DNA of 64,000 nt from Coprinellus micaceus (taxonomy: Eukaryota; Basidiomycota; Agaricomycetes; Agaricales; Psathyrellaceae). The position numbers and the translations under genes were made by a program. Below are positions 31,801 through 43,679 of the stretch, in pieces (positions within the stretch are counted from its first letter, which is position 1; each line of letters starts with the position of its first letter). The stretch is from the NCBI GenBank assembly GCA_951394405.1, contig OX596337.1, positions 2,170,001 through 2,234,000 on the forward strand, read 5' to 3'. The notes under the pieces are model-generated. The model made no database searches, was not told the DNA's origin, and saw only the letters and a list, made by a program, of their open reading frames with translations.

Positions 31801-34589
31801 TCGGTCCAAGCCAATACAATGAGCAGGTACTTTGACTCTATCGGCACTTGAGATGTGACAGCATCCAGATATTGCTGCAGCTTGTCGTCCGTTGTGCAGA
31901 TGTATCCCTCGCCGCTCGTCTCTAGCCCAGGACGACCTGCACGGCCAAAGATTTGCAAAACGTCGAGAACAGACAAGTCCGTAAAAGCTCCTCTGCTTGT
32001 GTCGTAAATTTGCGTGCCCTTGATGATGACTACAAAGGGGAATTAGACAGGAAATGCATCTCGACAGAGTGGATAAACACACCAGCGTGGGCGGGCAAGT
32101 TCACACCCCAGGCCAGGGTTGCAGTACAGCAAAGGACCTTGATGGCCCGCTCTTGAAACATCTTTTCCATCAAGTTTCTGTCGGACCTCAACATACCAGC
32201 ATGGTGAATGCCAAAGCCGTTGTCGAAGAGCAACTTCATCTCCTTGTTTCTGGAAGCTGAAAGCTCTCTTCGGAAAAGCTGGAACTGGGGATGGTCCTCG
32301 CAACTGAACTTCTCCAAGTCGCCTTCTGCCACAATCATCTCCTTCAACTGCATGGCTGTCTTCACCGTTTCCTTGCGTGCGTGGACGAACACCATGACTT
32401 GATGGCCCTGCTCGACGAGCTCAGTCACCTTCTGGAAAACCGCAAAGTCCATGTTCTTCTTTGATGTCATGCTACCTGGCTTTCCCCTGATCCCAAGGAA
32501 GTGCTGTTCTAGAGGAACCGGGCGGAAGGATGAGTCGAAATAGAACAGCCCCTTGTATCGGTTGACACTGATGGGCAATAGGTGAGACCGACAGGCTGCA
32601 GTTCGAAGGTTACCAGACTTGCCTTAGAAATTCTGAAACGTCGATATAGTTGGGAAGTGTGGCACTCAACCCAAGGATTCGCACCATCGACTGGCTTGAT
32701 TCGACTTGACGGAGCGTGCGGGCGACGACTGTCTCGATAACAGCACCGCGGTCTTCGTTCAACAGATGGATTTCGTCCAGAATCAATAACTTGATGCTCT
32801 TTGAGGTAGGATAAATGCGTGCGGCTGGTCGAATGCCAGCTTCGACTTACCGATGCTAGCTCTCCTTCTCCAGTTGGCTTTCGAGTCACCACGTCCCACT
32901 TCTCCGGTGTCGTAACAATGATTTGCGTCTGCGCGATCTCGGCCTTTGTCATTTGCATATCGCCTGCGTTGCGTGAGGTTTGCACACTGTGAAGATCATA
33001 TGTACCGACCAGTCAATTCTCGAACATTGATACCGAGCCATTGGAGTCGCTTCCCGAACTTGCGGGTAATTTCAGCGGCTAGCGCTTTCATCGGTGCCCT
33101 GGAAGACGTGGGCGTAAGGCAAGTCACACTGAGAGAAGAATAAAAGCTTACACGTATATGACCTTGAACGATGATTTATTGATCGACTCCCGCAACGATA
33201 GCCTGGGGTCGTTTGTCCGGTGTTGATTAAGCGTCCGTAGGATGGTCAACAGTGCGACATCAGTTTTACCCTGGACACGAGGTTGAGGCATGCATGACGA
33301 GACAATTGGACATGACTTACAGCACCGGTAGGAGCTGATCATGGTTCAGTTTAGCATCACAAGGAAAGGCCTCTGGTACTGACCAGATACAAGCATGTTT
33401 TCGTTGGTCTTGTATGCAGCGTTGAAGACTATCGACTGGATTCTGTTGAGGGACGTATATGCCTAAAGAGTGATCTCGGTTAAAGGCCGGTGGTTGAGGG
33501 GGGGGGAAAACGTCGCTGCCGTACGGAGAAACAACCCCTCGCGAGGGGATCTAGTTCCTTCACAGGGATCAGGCGCTCCGACGTTCGTGGAGGTACATGG
33601 GCGGCGGGTGGGATGATGACTTCCTCGTATTCCTATCGCCAACTTGTTGGTTGAAATTTGGTCTCTCTACAATGAAACGGCGTACCTTTTGTGATTCTCG
33701 TATAGTCCCCGCTGGAAGGCTGAATCTCATCCCGAATTTATCGAGCATATTGCCTGACGCAGCCGATGCAGTTGTATAGACTCCCGGCAGTCGCTCTTGG
33801 GCGGGTTGCTAGAAAGTTATGATTAGCAGGTGGCCGGAGTAGTCATCCGAGGTGTGAACAGTACCTCTGGTGCAAGGTTAAGGGGGCGAGATGCATTCTC
33901 TGCTAACTGAGCTTCGATTCGTTGCCGGCTGTTCATGAACACGTCTTCAGGGTTGGAATAGTCGATCGTCTGAGGCTTCCTTTGCAGTAAAGCGATGCGT
34001 TCTTCCACCTTTCGAGGTCGCATATGAGTGAGCTCTTACACTGAGGGTAGATTCGAGTAATCGTCTCACCTCTTTCTTGAACACTGAACGGTTCGGCATG
34101 ATTTGGAACACCAAATCGACATCATCGTATCCCAGGACTTCAACCAATTCCCCGGACAGTTGGTCTTCAGAGAAGCGCTTTGACAGCATGGCCGACAACG
34201 CGATAAGTAAGGAGGAAATGTTGGGTTTACTATCATTTCGGTCAAGGCACCTCCAATCAAGGAGGACGCAGACACATACCGATTGACTCCCTTCCATATT
34301 TCCGCCGTCGCCGCACTGGGAATGTATTCCTCCGATCCATCTACGAAAGCCCATATCGCCGACTCGTCCTGCCATTGCTCTTGCTGCTCCGTTTCAAGGT
34401 TGGATATTTCGTTTCGAGAGGGGGCCTTTAGATCAAGCCTGATCCCTGCCTTCAGTGCTCGATTGTAGAGTCGTAATTTCGCAGGACTTACGATGTCCAT
34501 TCCAGAACAGCATCCTTCTTCCCAGTATCCGGTGTCTCATTGTCCCCAACCAGATGCCCAAGATGCTCCAGAAGACTCCCAGACGCCAT
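28830..34589 (-). CDS. SLH1: ASCC3/Slh1-type Ski2-like helicase, reduced C-terminal half
   Basis: Large Ski2-like RNA helicase of the Slh1/ASCC3 (Mug81) family, which disassembles collided ribosomes in the RQT/ASC-1 complex. Start [10 protein letters not shown] at 34589, joined by a GTAAGT intron to [10 protein letters not shown]. Cassette 1: Q-like region [21 protein letters not shown], Walker [47 protein letters not shown], and FGRAGRPG. Then comes the Sec63 domain ([39 protein letters not shown]). Cassette 2 keeps APSGAGKT, but the DExH position reads ISDNLEQL and the SAT position is lost. The protein stops soon after the winged-helix start (SNPTYYGF ... [10 protein letters not shown]) with no second Sec63 domain, so it is much shorter than human ASCC3. 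It has over a dozen introns, including a 14-nt microexon at 33321-33334. Confidence 0.88.
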
Positions 34590-34971
34590 TGGCCGTGTGC
34601 TGGCAGTGTCGCGTTATTGGGTCGATTGGAATAGGTTGGCCAGCTATCCTAGGACCTTGTTAAGGTGTACCCAAGAGTGAAGCCGCGAGAAGCGGAGAGA
34701 GAGGGTGGTAGATAAGCCGGGTTCAAGACTGTGGACCAGCGGAAGTTTTGAGGCTTGTCGTGGTAGTGACTCTCGTCGCCCCGTCACTGCAATATAGGCG
34801 CTTGATCGCCGGGACCGATGAGGATGCCGTGATGGCCGGAACCATTGCGGTCACTGTGCCCCAGCGCCTAAACTCGAAAGGTTGGCTTGAAACGCCACAA
34901 CTGTCCGAAACCCGGATCCGATGTATTCACAAACTATTAACCAAGAAAACTAAACCCAAAGATATAATAAT
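34590..34971. other. Spacer between SLH1 and EFR3
   Basis: 382 bp: promoter side of the leftward helicase gene and 3' side of the leftward EFR3 gene. An open frame on the plus strand from 34748 runs into EFR3 antisense and is not credible. Nothing else seen. Confidence 0.4.
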
Positions 34972-37900
34972 CTACCGATTCGCGGGCTTCGATAGTGCAG
35001 GGAAAGACGCCTTCAACAAATTAGTCCCGCCGAGTCCGTTCTGCTTCCCAATCCCCAGCTTCGTCAGAACGTCCTTCACATCACCCTGCCCAACCCTCTT
35101 CGCTTTCCTCGAAGGGGTGAGACTAAGCGGAGCCATAGCGTCACCACCTGTCATCGTCGAGGCCCGATCCAAGGTGGACACAATGGAGGACGGCCGTCCA
35201 AGGTTGGGATTGGACATCGCCGCGCGACCTTCAAGGGCTTCACGTAGGTCCATCACACCGAGCCCACGCATGGGTCGTGACTGCAGGCTTTGCATAGACA
35301 TGTTGTCGATTTGCATAAGCGCCGGCGAGATCTTGAGAAGAGGGGACAGATTGTCGCCTCGGATGGTGGGGTCGTAGTGATTGGAGGATTCGACATCAAC
35401 TATCGTAGGGGTCAGTTGAACGACCTGATTACAGTGAACTTAACAGGGACGCACTGTGATGGAGGATTCGGTTCGTATCCCAGGGCGTTGATAGGCGCGC
35501 GATTAAGGTATCTCTGGGGACTCCAAACGCCCCCGTGACACTGGGACAGGCCACTAGCAGGTCCAACGCCTTGGCGCAATCGATGCCTGGGTCGCCAGGA
35601 CTCTCCAACGAGGGGATCTACATAGAGTTGGCTGAAAGAAGCATATTAGGGGGAGTAATGAACAAACCTCGCATAAGTCGAGTATCTCCCGACAGCCCCA
35701 CGTCTTTCCAATGGCAGTCCAGGCATCGAGGACGATGTTTTTGATCCCTATGGAGGCCTCGGGGTCGACAGAGCGGTTCTTCACATCCGCATCCAGCTGG
35801 AGCAGCATAGGCAGAGCGGCGAGGAGCCCCCGTATCGGGAGATTCTCCTGCACGGTGACCAGGATACTTGAGACGGTCGCATAGTCTTCCCTCCTGCCGA
35901 ACGGGATGTGCAACTCCTGCGTAGAACTCACGGTCATCCGCTGTATCAACGTCGCCTTCTTTGCCTTTAGGCCTCGAGATATTGACTGGGAACGCCGTGG
36001 GGAGGTCGAGCCAGATGAGCTTGTGACAGGTCTCCCTTCTTCGGTGGGGGAATTGGAGACATGGTACCCACCAAAAGCCAAGGTTGGGTGGGTGACCAGG
36101 ATGTAGATGTAGGCGTGGACGGAGTTCAGTAACTGGCTGCCCGAGTCCCCGCCGTTGAGAAACACCGTGATGTTGGCTGCCTGGGGACCCTCGTTGAGTC
36201 GTCCTATCTGCCGCACACCGTCAACTTCGGTGTATTCCCCTTGCTTGGGCATCTCCTTTTCGAGGTAGTACAGTAGGCTGGCCGAATAGTCGTTTCGTAT
36301 TCGTTCATCCGGGTCACAGAGCAGGCTCAACGTGTCTTGCCAGATCTCCGGAGAGACCCTTGTTCGTCTAGCAGCGAGTTCCGCGCCGTTAAATACTGGA
36401 ATGTGGGACACTCGGCCTGTGCGCAATGAATCGACGGGTTTGCTGCTTTGGTATTCGTGCTCGTTGGCCATTTTAACAAGGCCACTCAGAGCGCCCAAAA
36501 GGTGGCGGATTGAAGATGTCCTGATTTCTGTAGGCGCCGGGTCGCTCCCGCGGGAAACGCCTTGAACCTCGACCATAATGAGACGGTTTATGATTTCAGC
36601 CTAAATTACAAGTTGAGGTTTGGAGAGGCAGGGGATAAATGCAAAAGTGCTGACCGCAAGATCCTGGATTTGGTCCGAATAGTAGACATGGCAGGCCAAC
36701 GACGATATGCACTTCATGATGGGTTGCAGGAGGGAATCTTCTGGAGCGATGGACGAGCGGCGGAGGAGCAAGGCCGACAGTTTCGACAACAAATCGGCAG
36801 AAGACAGGTTGATCATGGGTATGGAAGAGCTGAGGACGGCGTTCACCATGGACGCCAGGGTGGTGTGCATCGGTTTCACTACCTCTGCGTCTTGATTTTC
36901 AAGCAGCCTATCAACGAGCCACGTTGGCACGACGTAACGGTACTGGTACTGGGCCCATTCCGATATTTGCTGTGACAACCAGCAACAGTGTTTTTGGTCG
37001 GCCCAGCCGTTGAGAATGTCGAGGTTGTCGAAACCAGATTGCATGATTTGACCCATCTGCGTTCCGCTAGTGTGGCTCATTAAAGAGAATAGAGCTCGGA
37101 GGGCGGCGTCAGAGACATCATGGTTGGAAGGTCCCGCGTCACCATCGACGTGGATATGGATCGAAGCTGCACGTCTCTCTAAGGGAGGGCGTGTCCGGAA
37201 TTCTTCCAGGTACCCAGCCCCCGAGTTCTCCTTAACTTTGGAGACCCTACGTGAAAATTCACTACCAGTCCCAGTCCCAAAAGAAGACTACGCACTGTTC
37301 CCCTAGGGTGTCGAGGCTGGTTTGGAACAATGAGACCAGTATAGGCCGCAGTAATATTGACGCCTGTGTACGGAACTGTCCCGAATCGTTGTACAGGGCT
37401 TCAGAGTTAAAGGCGTTGATCACGGCGCTGAATCCAATGAGGCGAGTCCTGTGCACAATCTGGCATTGAGCATAGGGAGAGATCGCCTGTATGACGCACG
37501 TACCTATTCCGAACTTCCTGATCTGCACTGTCGCTACTGGCAAGGTCCGCAAAGCCTTTGAGTACCGAAAGATACTCGTCCGTGAAGCCCTGGTCTGCGC
37601 CAACTAGTTGGCCATTGGTATAGGTCGTCCATGCAGAAAACTAGACCCGCCGTTAGCCAACGGTCCGCAAGCTAACTCTGTGACATACCACACTAGCAAG
37701 TCTTGCGACGACCTCCAAGTCGTGCGGCACTGAAGTGAGGGCGACGTTGACTGAGGTAATGAGAGAGGGGGAAAGAAGAGTGATGTCACCCCGGCATTCT
37801 GTGGCCAATGAGCGGAGAATGGCAAGTGATATGAGAAGGGAACTGCGGAGACGTCAGCCTGCCGACCAGCACGAGACCCGAGCTAAAGCACGCACGCTCG

Positions 37901-38174
37901 GGCACGGATATTGCCTGACTTTGCCTTCCTGGATTCCGTTGTGATACGCTTTTCGACCTCGCTGCCCAGCTTGGTCAACTTTCCGGGATGGTTAGAGCTA
38001 TGGACGAGATTAGACAGGTCAATGCACGCCCGGAGGCACGCACGCATAATAAGTGAGTCGACTGAGTTCATGTGAGCTGGGTGCGTAGGCGGGAGCGGCC
38101 GTGAGGAGGGAGGAGGTGGGCGGGTAGCAGGCGTTGAGGACCTGGAGATGGGCGGGAGTGAAAAGATGGTGCAT
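34972..38174 (-). CDS. EFR3: Efr3, plasma-membrane scaffold of the PI4-kinase Stt4 complex
   Basis: Peripheral membrane protein that anchors Stt4/PI4KIIIalpha through Ypp1. Start MHHLFTPAHLQVLNACYPPT at 38174. Early exons give SHELSRLTYYASNHPGKLTK and RKAKSGNIRARASLLISLA, a recognisable Efr3 N-terminus with basic patches for membrane binding. HEAT/ARM-like helices continue (RTRLIGFSAVINAFNSEALY; RFRTQASILLRPILVSLF). A middle exon carries a disordered Ser/Arg stretch (SSGSTSPRRSQSISRG), then DYATVSSILVTVQENLPIRG. The end is DVKDVLTKLGIGKQNG ... FPALSKPANR, stop at 34972. About eight introns. Identification is by strong resemblance to fungal Efr3 proteins in the first 100 residues and at the end. 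Confidence 0.87.
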
Positions 38175-38588
38175 TCTGGTCAGTAAGGAGTGTGGAGTTG
38201 CATTGGATGTGCGAGGAGGCTTAGGTGCATAATGATGACGACGACGTCGATCGTGCCTGGTCTTGTGCTTGCGGCTGTTTGCTTCCCCTGCCCCTGTCAA
38301 CCACGCCCAAGCAGCGACCCTTATAAAATTTGCCCATCTTCCCCTCCTCTGTTGCTCTCCACCACAACCCATGCTCAAGGTAAGCGTCGTCTCCTCTCCC
38401 ATAGTGATGATTCTTCGCTGTGCACCAGGCCAAGAACTCCGGTTCGCTGCAGACAACATAGCCCAGGTCTCCTTTTTACGCTTGGAGGCCCTGACTTTGC
38501 TTCTTCCTCAGCCTTGAAGAATCCTCTGTGCTGACGCTCCTTCCCCCAGGTCCTTCTCTTGTTACATGTATCTCTCTAAAATACACTC
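38175..38588. other. Spacer between EFR3 and the BRCT gene
   Basis: 414 bp with EFR3 promoter and the 3' end of the BRCT gene. Pyrimidine-rich; overlapping open frames look non-coding. No further feature seen. Confidence 0.4.
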
Positions 38589-39355
38589 TCATTGTCCTTG
38601 CATGAATTCTCGTAACGTCTGGTCCATCCTTACGACGTAGTCCCGTTCACATCGTCGCCGGTTGCCCTCTACGCTCTCTGATACCCATTCAGGCCTCACC
38701 ACATAAGGCCTGTTCGCAAGGCCCTTCAGATGCTTCTGAATCTTGGACCCGCTCAGCCCCGTCGAAGTGAGGATATGCGTGGCTCGAGAAGGTGTGAAGC
38801 TAGGCACCTATCAGGAAAACCGACGTGACGAAAAAACGCTTCGCGACTTACAGAATCTTCCCTCCACCCTCAATCACCAATCGTTTGATCTCAATGTCGG
38901 TCGTCCCCTCGAGATAGCCGTTAATATAGATGCGAGTGTTTCTGAAGATGCCAGTCGCCGTCACAGATGGCTGGGAGGGTTTCTGTTGGACATGGAGTGC
39001 TGCGGTGCGCTCCTTGAAATATCGTTTCCTGCTTATAACATCTTCGGCAATCTGGTGTCCCGTGGTCGTAGAGAGAACCTTGTCTGCGAACTAGTTGCTT
39101 GTGTGTTTACATAGAGGGAATGTTGTATTTATGCACACCTGAGCGGTCGGCCAAATCAGAGTGGGTGATGGGATTTGTCTCATCTCCCAGAGTATCCAAC
39201 AAGACCTTGTTGAGTGAGGACTTGGAGTGTGGGTGAGGGGTTGACTTGGGCCTTATTGTCGATGAAGTGAAGGATTTATTGCCGTTGTCCTTTGCTTCCA
39301 ATTCCGAGTTCAATTGAGCGGCTGAGCGCTTGACGACCTTGAAATACTTCTCCAT
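38589..39355 (-). CDS. Stand-alone REV1-like BRCT protein
   Basis: About 215 residues in three exons. Start MEKYFKVVKRSAAQL at 39355. The first half is polar, with a segment DTLGDETNPITHSD. The BRCT domain (about 115-205) begins at GIFRNTRIYINGYLEG, continues IKRLVIEGGGKIL, and ends PYVVRPEWVSESVEGNRR with its conserved Trp. ATHILTSTGLSGSKIQKHL is the form seen in the N-terminal BRCT of REV1, the translesion polymerase scaffold. Joints are a GTGTGC intron to TTCGCAG, and GTAAGT to GCCTAG. The protein stops at MQGQ; no polymerase domain follows and none is encoded nearby. It could be a BRCT-only regulator or the remainder of a split REV1. Confidence 0.75.
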
Positions 39356-39648
39356 CGGAGGTGCGAGAATTTGCCTCGATTACGAGGTAGACAAGATGGT
39401 TGGGATGAAAAGGAGAGTCAGAGGCGTTAAAGAGCGTTCAGAGGGGAGCTCGGAGATTATACATATCCAGACAACAAGAGAGATGACGGCAGTACTTGTG
39501 AGATGAATGGCGAGGCGCGAACCACAATCAATGTCAACTGCCCCGAACTTCGAAGTCACACTCAGCACGTGAAGTGTGACAGGCGTGATCTGGCGTAAAG
39601 GTGACGAGCTGACTTGGTTTGAGCAAGTGATCTCGATTCTTGGAGGAG
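39356..39648. promoter_or_regulatory. Divergent promoter, BRCT gene / FPGS
   Basis: 293 bp between start codons. CACGTG lies near 39570. No TATA box is clear. Confidence 0.3.
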
Positions 39649-41497
39649 ATGGAACCTTATCTTTTCTCTCCGTATCGATTACTTCGCCATCTTCCTCGTC
39701 GCTATTATCACCGTCGATTCATGTCTGGCCACACCTACGCGGAGGCAGTCGAAAATCTAAACTCGCTCCAGTCAAATGCCGCGACGTTAGATGCTGTGAG
39801 GGCGTCTGGAGGGCGTCTGAGTCAATTCGCTATCCCGGAGATGCTGGAGTACTTGGGGAGGATAGGCTACAAGGTACGAGGCATCCTTCTTCTACACTAA
39901 TAAGACTTGCCTGAATATGTGTCAAGCCAGAACGGCTGAATGACCTCAACGTCATACACATAACCGGGACGAAAGGAAAGGGCTCCACCAGCGCGTTCAC
40001 CGATTCAATGGTTCGGCATGCAAAGCCCGACTGGAAAGTCGGTATGGGTCTCTCTCACTATTACTACAACGCCATCTTAACTGTATCCAGGTCTCTACAC
40101 TTCGCCCCACCTCGTCGCTGTTCGTGAGCGGATCAGAATAAACGGGGAGCCCATCTCCGAAGCGCTCTTTACAAAGTACTTCTTCGAGATATGGGACAAG
40201 CTTCAAGCAAACACAACAGTCAGTTCTTCCCTCTCCTCGTACGCCAATTGAATAATAACCTTCCAAGAGGGCACTTGAGCAAACATCGCTTATGCCAGGC
40301 TACTTCCGATTCATAACCCTCCTCGCATTCCACGCATTCCTCGAAGAAAAGGTTGACGCTACTATCCTCGAAGTTGGTGTTGGGGGAACATATGACAGCA
40401 CAAACATTGTACCAAAACCCGTCGCGACTGGGGTCACCGCACTTGGAATTGACCATGTTGCAGTCCTGGGCAAGACGATAGAAGAAATTGCGTGGCAGAA
40501 AGGTGGAATTTACAAGGTTCGTAGCCTATCGCTATAGTCCTACAATCATAACTGACTAAACGTCACCAGGAGGGTGTCCCTGCCTCCACCGTCAACCAGC
40601 CAGAGAATGCGATGAGGGTGGTGATGGAGCGCGCCGTAGAACTGAAAACATCCTCCTTTACCATTGTCGAACGGCCCCCTCAACTCGCTTCAATCAAACT
40701 CGGATTGGCTGGCAAACACCAAGTCGGCAATGCAACTCTCGCTCTCCACCTTGCACGCACCTTCCTCGAAAAGCAAGCTGGAATGACCTTCCCCGAATCA
40801 GAGCCCATTCCTCAAGTTCTCGCTCGCGGTCTCGAAATCACCAAGTGGCCTGGTCGTTGCCAAACGGTCGAAGACCCCAACCGGGAAAATACCTTTTGGT
40901 TCCTTGACGGTGCTCATACTGTCGAGAGCCTTCAGTGCTGCTTTAGCTGGTTTGCTAGCCCAGGGGTCGGACTGCCGGAAATCGCAGAGCCGGCCGGCAA
41001 GCCTTTCCGCGTCCTCATCTTCAACTGCACGAGTGGACGCTCGGGAGATGCGTTCTTGAGTACTGCGCTTGAGACGATCAAGTCCAAGCTGTCTGCACTC
41101 GGCCCGCAGGAACCCATCGAGACATTCTTCGACAAGGTTATCTTCTGTACGAACATCACATACACTGACGGCCACTTCAAAGGCGGTACGCCCCTTCTTC
41201 CGCCCCTTCCTGTGTTGGTATTCACTCGTGACCGATCCAGACCTGGCCAACAAGACCATTGATGAGAAAGACCTGGCTGATTTGAAGACGCAACACCAAC
41301 TTGCTTCTGCATGGTCGGCTCTTCTCCCCCAATTTCCTGAATCCGACATTATCGTCCTCCCTTCTATTCAACATGCGATCCAACGCGTCGAGGATTTCAA
41401 AACAGACTCACGACCCGTCCAGGTCCTGGTGTCTGGGAGTTTGCATCTCGTCGGAGGTGTCATTGAGGTTGCGGGACTGTCGAAAGTCGCGCTCTAG
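39649..41497 (+). CDS. MET7: Folylpolyglutamate synthase
   Basis: Adds glutamates to tetrahydrofolates (ATP-dependent), retaining folates in cytosol and mitochondria. Seven exons. Core: YAEAVENLNSLQSNAATL, P-loop VIHITGTKGKGSTSAF, GLYTSPHLVAVRERIRING, ILEVGVGGTYDSTNI, GIDHVAVLGKTIEEIAWQKG, GKHQVGNATLALHLA, WPGRCQTV, WFLDGAHTVES and VLIFNCTSGRS. It ends VAGLSKVAL. Two in-frame starts exist. The ATG at 39649 adds a 24-residue leader rich in Arg, Leu and Tyr (LLRHLPRRYYHRRF), which looks like a mitochondrial presequence. The ATG at 39721 gives MSGHTYAEAV, a typical cytosolic start. The last intron (GTACGC to GATCCAG) joins HFKGD to LANKTIDEK. Confidence 0.92.
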
Positions 41498-41625
41498 GTG
41501 TCGCAAAATACAATACAGGTCGTAGAGTGGTCCAGGCGTCGCTTGATTACAAGTTATAAACACTAATTATCCCTATGTATCGCTATTTTTTTTTTCTTTT
41601 GCCCCATTTTCCTAACGTAGGGACG

Positions 41626-43304
41626 TTTATACCCTGTCGTATTGCGCAACGAAGAGTTGCTGTTAGATTCTGGAGGTGCAAGCTTTGGAAGGTACTTACC
41701 TCCTTGTCGAGGAATGCGTTCACGTGCTTTACGAGTTTTGCGTCTGGTTTCTCCCCGGCATCTAAGAGATCTAATACGTCAGCGAGTAGTATAGGCTGTC
41801 GATGAGAATGGTCAATTCAGAATCTCAATGTCTACTGGTAGAAGGCCTACTTGAAGTCGTAAAATGCTCATGTGAAGTCCCTTGTTCTCCAGTATCTTGT
41901 TTCGCAGCTCCCCTTCCCAGGCAGCTCCATACACAACCTTCGCAGCCGTCGCTTTCGCTTTCTTTGGTCGTTTTGGTGACTTGGACTTCGGCCGCCCGAC
42001 TCTTGGTCTGTCGTGTATCGAAACGGCTGCAATAGCGGGGACAAGGGCTTCAGCTTCATAGTCAGTACTACCAGGACTCTATTTGAGAAATCAATCTTAG
42101 GGATGACAAACGTGGAGCAGGGACTCACAGGAGAAAACCTGGTTCCCCGTGCACTCTTCTTAGACGGGGGGCCTGTACCCTCTGCTCCAGATGCTGATCC
42201 AGATAGACCGTCCAAAGCGAATAAAGATTTCTTCGGTCGGGTGGCGCCAAGTTTGCTTTGCCCGAACTGTCGAGTAGGCGCTGGGCCTTCCGCTTCAGAT
42301 GCAGAGTCGTCGTCGGTGGCAAATAACGACCCGCTTGCTCCAACAGCGCCCAATCTGCTTTGACCGAATACTTGTGTGGCGGGGAATGCTGCCTCCCGAC
42401 AGTTTGGCTCCGGAGACTCTGAAGAGTCCTGAAGAAACTGCAGAGCTCGGTTGCGGATCTCGTCCCTGGTTTCGCGTACGTCCGTCACCGTACTCTTTAC
42501 CTGTGCCGCTCGCCCTCTCTTCTTCTTTTCAGGGGGTTGGATGGCAGCGAGTAAAGTCGGGGTATCTGCTGGTGGTTCCGGCTCCTTCGCTTTAGACTTT
42601 AGTGGAGGAGCATCTTGGAGGGCTTTGTGCAATAGAGCGTCAACGGTTTCTTGGTTATATCTTGCCTTCTTACAGCATTTTCGCATGTGCTCCGACTTCT
42701 GTGCGGAGGATTTCCGTGTTGTCCATTTAGCATCGCAGGCTATGCAATGGAGGACCCCGTCAATGTCCTTCTCCGTGTATACTAAGCTGAGCTCGAAGGA
42801 CGGCTTCTTTGGGCGAGCCGATTTTTTCGTAGGTTCGATGTGGGGAAGAGTATCCGGATCCGGAGTATTCGCTTTGCTTGGGAAACGCGAAGTCGATGCC
42901 ATCGACGACTTTTGAGAGAGCTTTCCGAGGCCGAATGCAAACTGTGTCGCATCGAATGTTCGTGTGATCATGGGGGTATCGACGTCGCTGTCTAGGCCTC
43001 CTCCTGTGTTTAAGGGGGGTAAAGGCGACCTCAAGTTGGACAATGTAACCTTGGCTGGTATCGGTAACGACACATCTTCTAACCACCGGACGTCTCGTGA
43101 GCGAGCAACGCCAAACAAGATTCGGGACCACTCGCCTATTGGTGAAGCAGAGCCAGAATCCGAGTCCTCAATTTCTATAACGCCCAAATCGACTGGCGCT
43201 CGTCGCAGGGTAGGGGCCATCTTGTCCCGTATTACGATCCTTTCCGGTTCAGAGTCTTCGACGAGGCTTGTCTCGCAGAGGGATAAGTGCCTTGGTAAAG
43301 GCAT
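41626..43304 (-). CDS. SLX4: Structure-specific endonuclease subunit SLX4
   Basis: Scaffold that activates the SLX1 nuclease at branched DNA during repair. Start MPLPRHLSLCETSLVEDSEP at 43304. The protein is mostly disordered. A C2HC/UBZ4-like finger lies near 170-215 (LHCIACDAKWTTRK ... HMRKCCKK). A basic AT-hook-like stretch reads KKRGRAAQ, and another RVGRPKSPKRPKK. FGQS(R/K)LGA occurs twice, an internal repeat. The C-terminal helical SLX4 domain is NKILENKGLHMSILRLQP, LLADVLDLLDAGEKPDAK and VKHVNAFLDKE. Introns: GTGAGT after FSP, GTAGGC after LRLQ, GTAAGT after LDKE, leaving a short end QLFVAQYDRV. The finger plus C-terminal domain arrangement supports SLX4 over other disordered proteins, but sequence conservation is modest. 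Confidence 0.72.
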
Positions 43305-43679
43305 GGCGAAAGGACGACGTGGGGTATAAATGCAACAGCTCTGTGGCGTGAACAAAGGAGCGTCGACAATGCGCAAAAGGAGATGGCAAAATTGCCGTCG
43401 CATGCAGTCTGCGCGGCGGGGAGGAAGAAAGAGACGACGCGTCGGTCGCGTTGTCATATGTCTCACGAACATCATCACGCGCTGCAGTGCATGCCGATAG
43501 GAGATTATTTGACATATCAATCGCTTTCTATTCTCAACCTCTTCCATCTACGTTCCCGTCCTCTTTTTACGCGTCTGCTGTCGACTGCTCAAGGAACAAA
43601 AGGCAGCCTTGTCAAAAATATCATCGTGTGCTCGCAGGCCTCTCAGATTCATAGAGGGCACGATAGATCTCAAGTCACC
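43305..43679. promoter_or_regulatory. Divergent promoter, SLX4 / KAP120
   Basis: 375 bp between start codons. An open frame runs through it ahead of KAP120 but has no intron structure or conservation that I can see. TATAAAT on the minus strand near 43326 is close to the SLX4 start. Confidence 0.35.

Noticed and set aside
33536..33552. Palindrome CCCCTCGCGAGGGG, possible protein-binding site
   Set aside because: It is codons of the helicase gene (DPLARG), best explained by coding.
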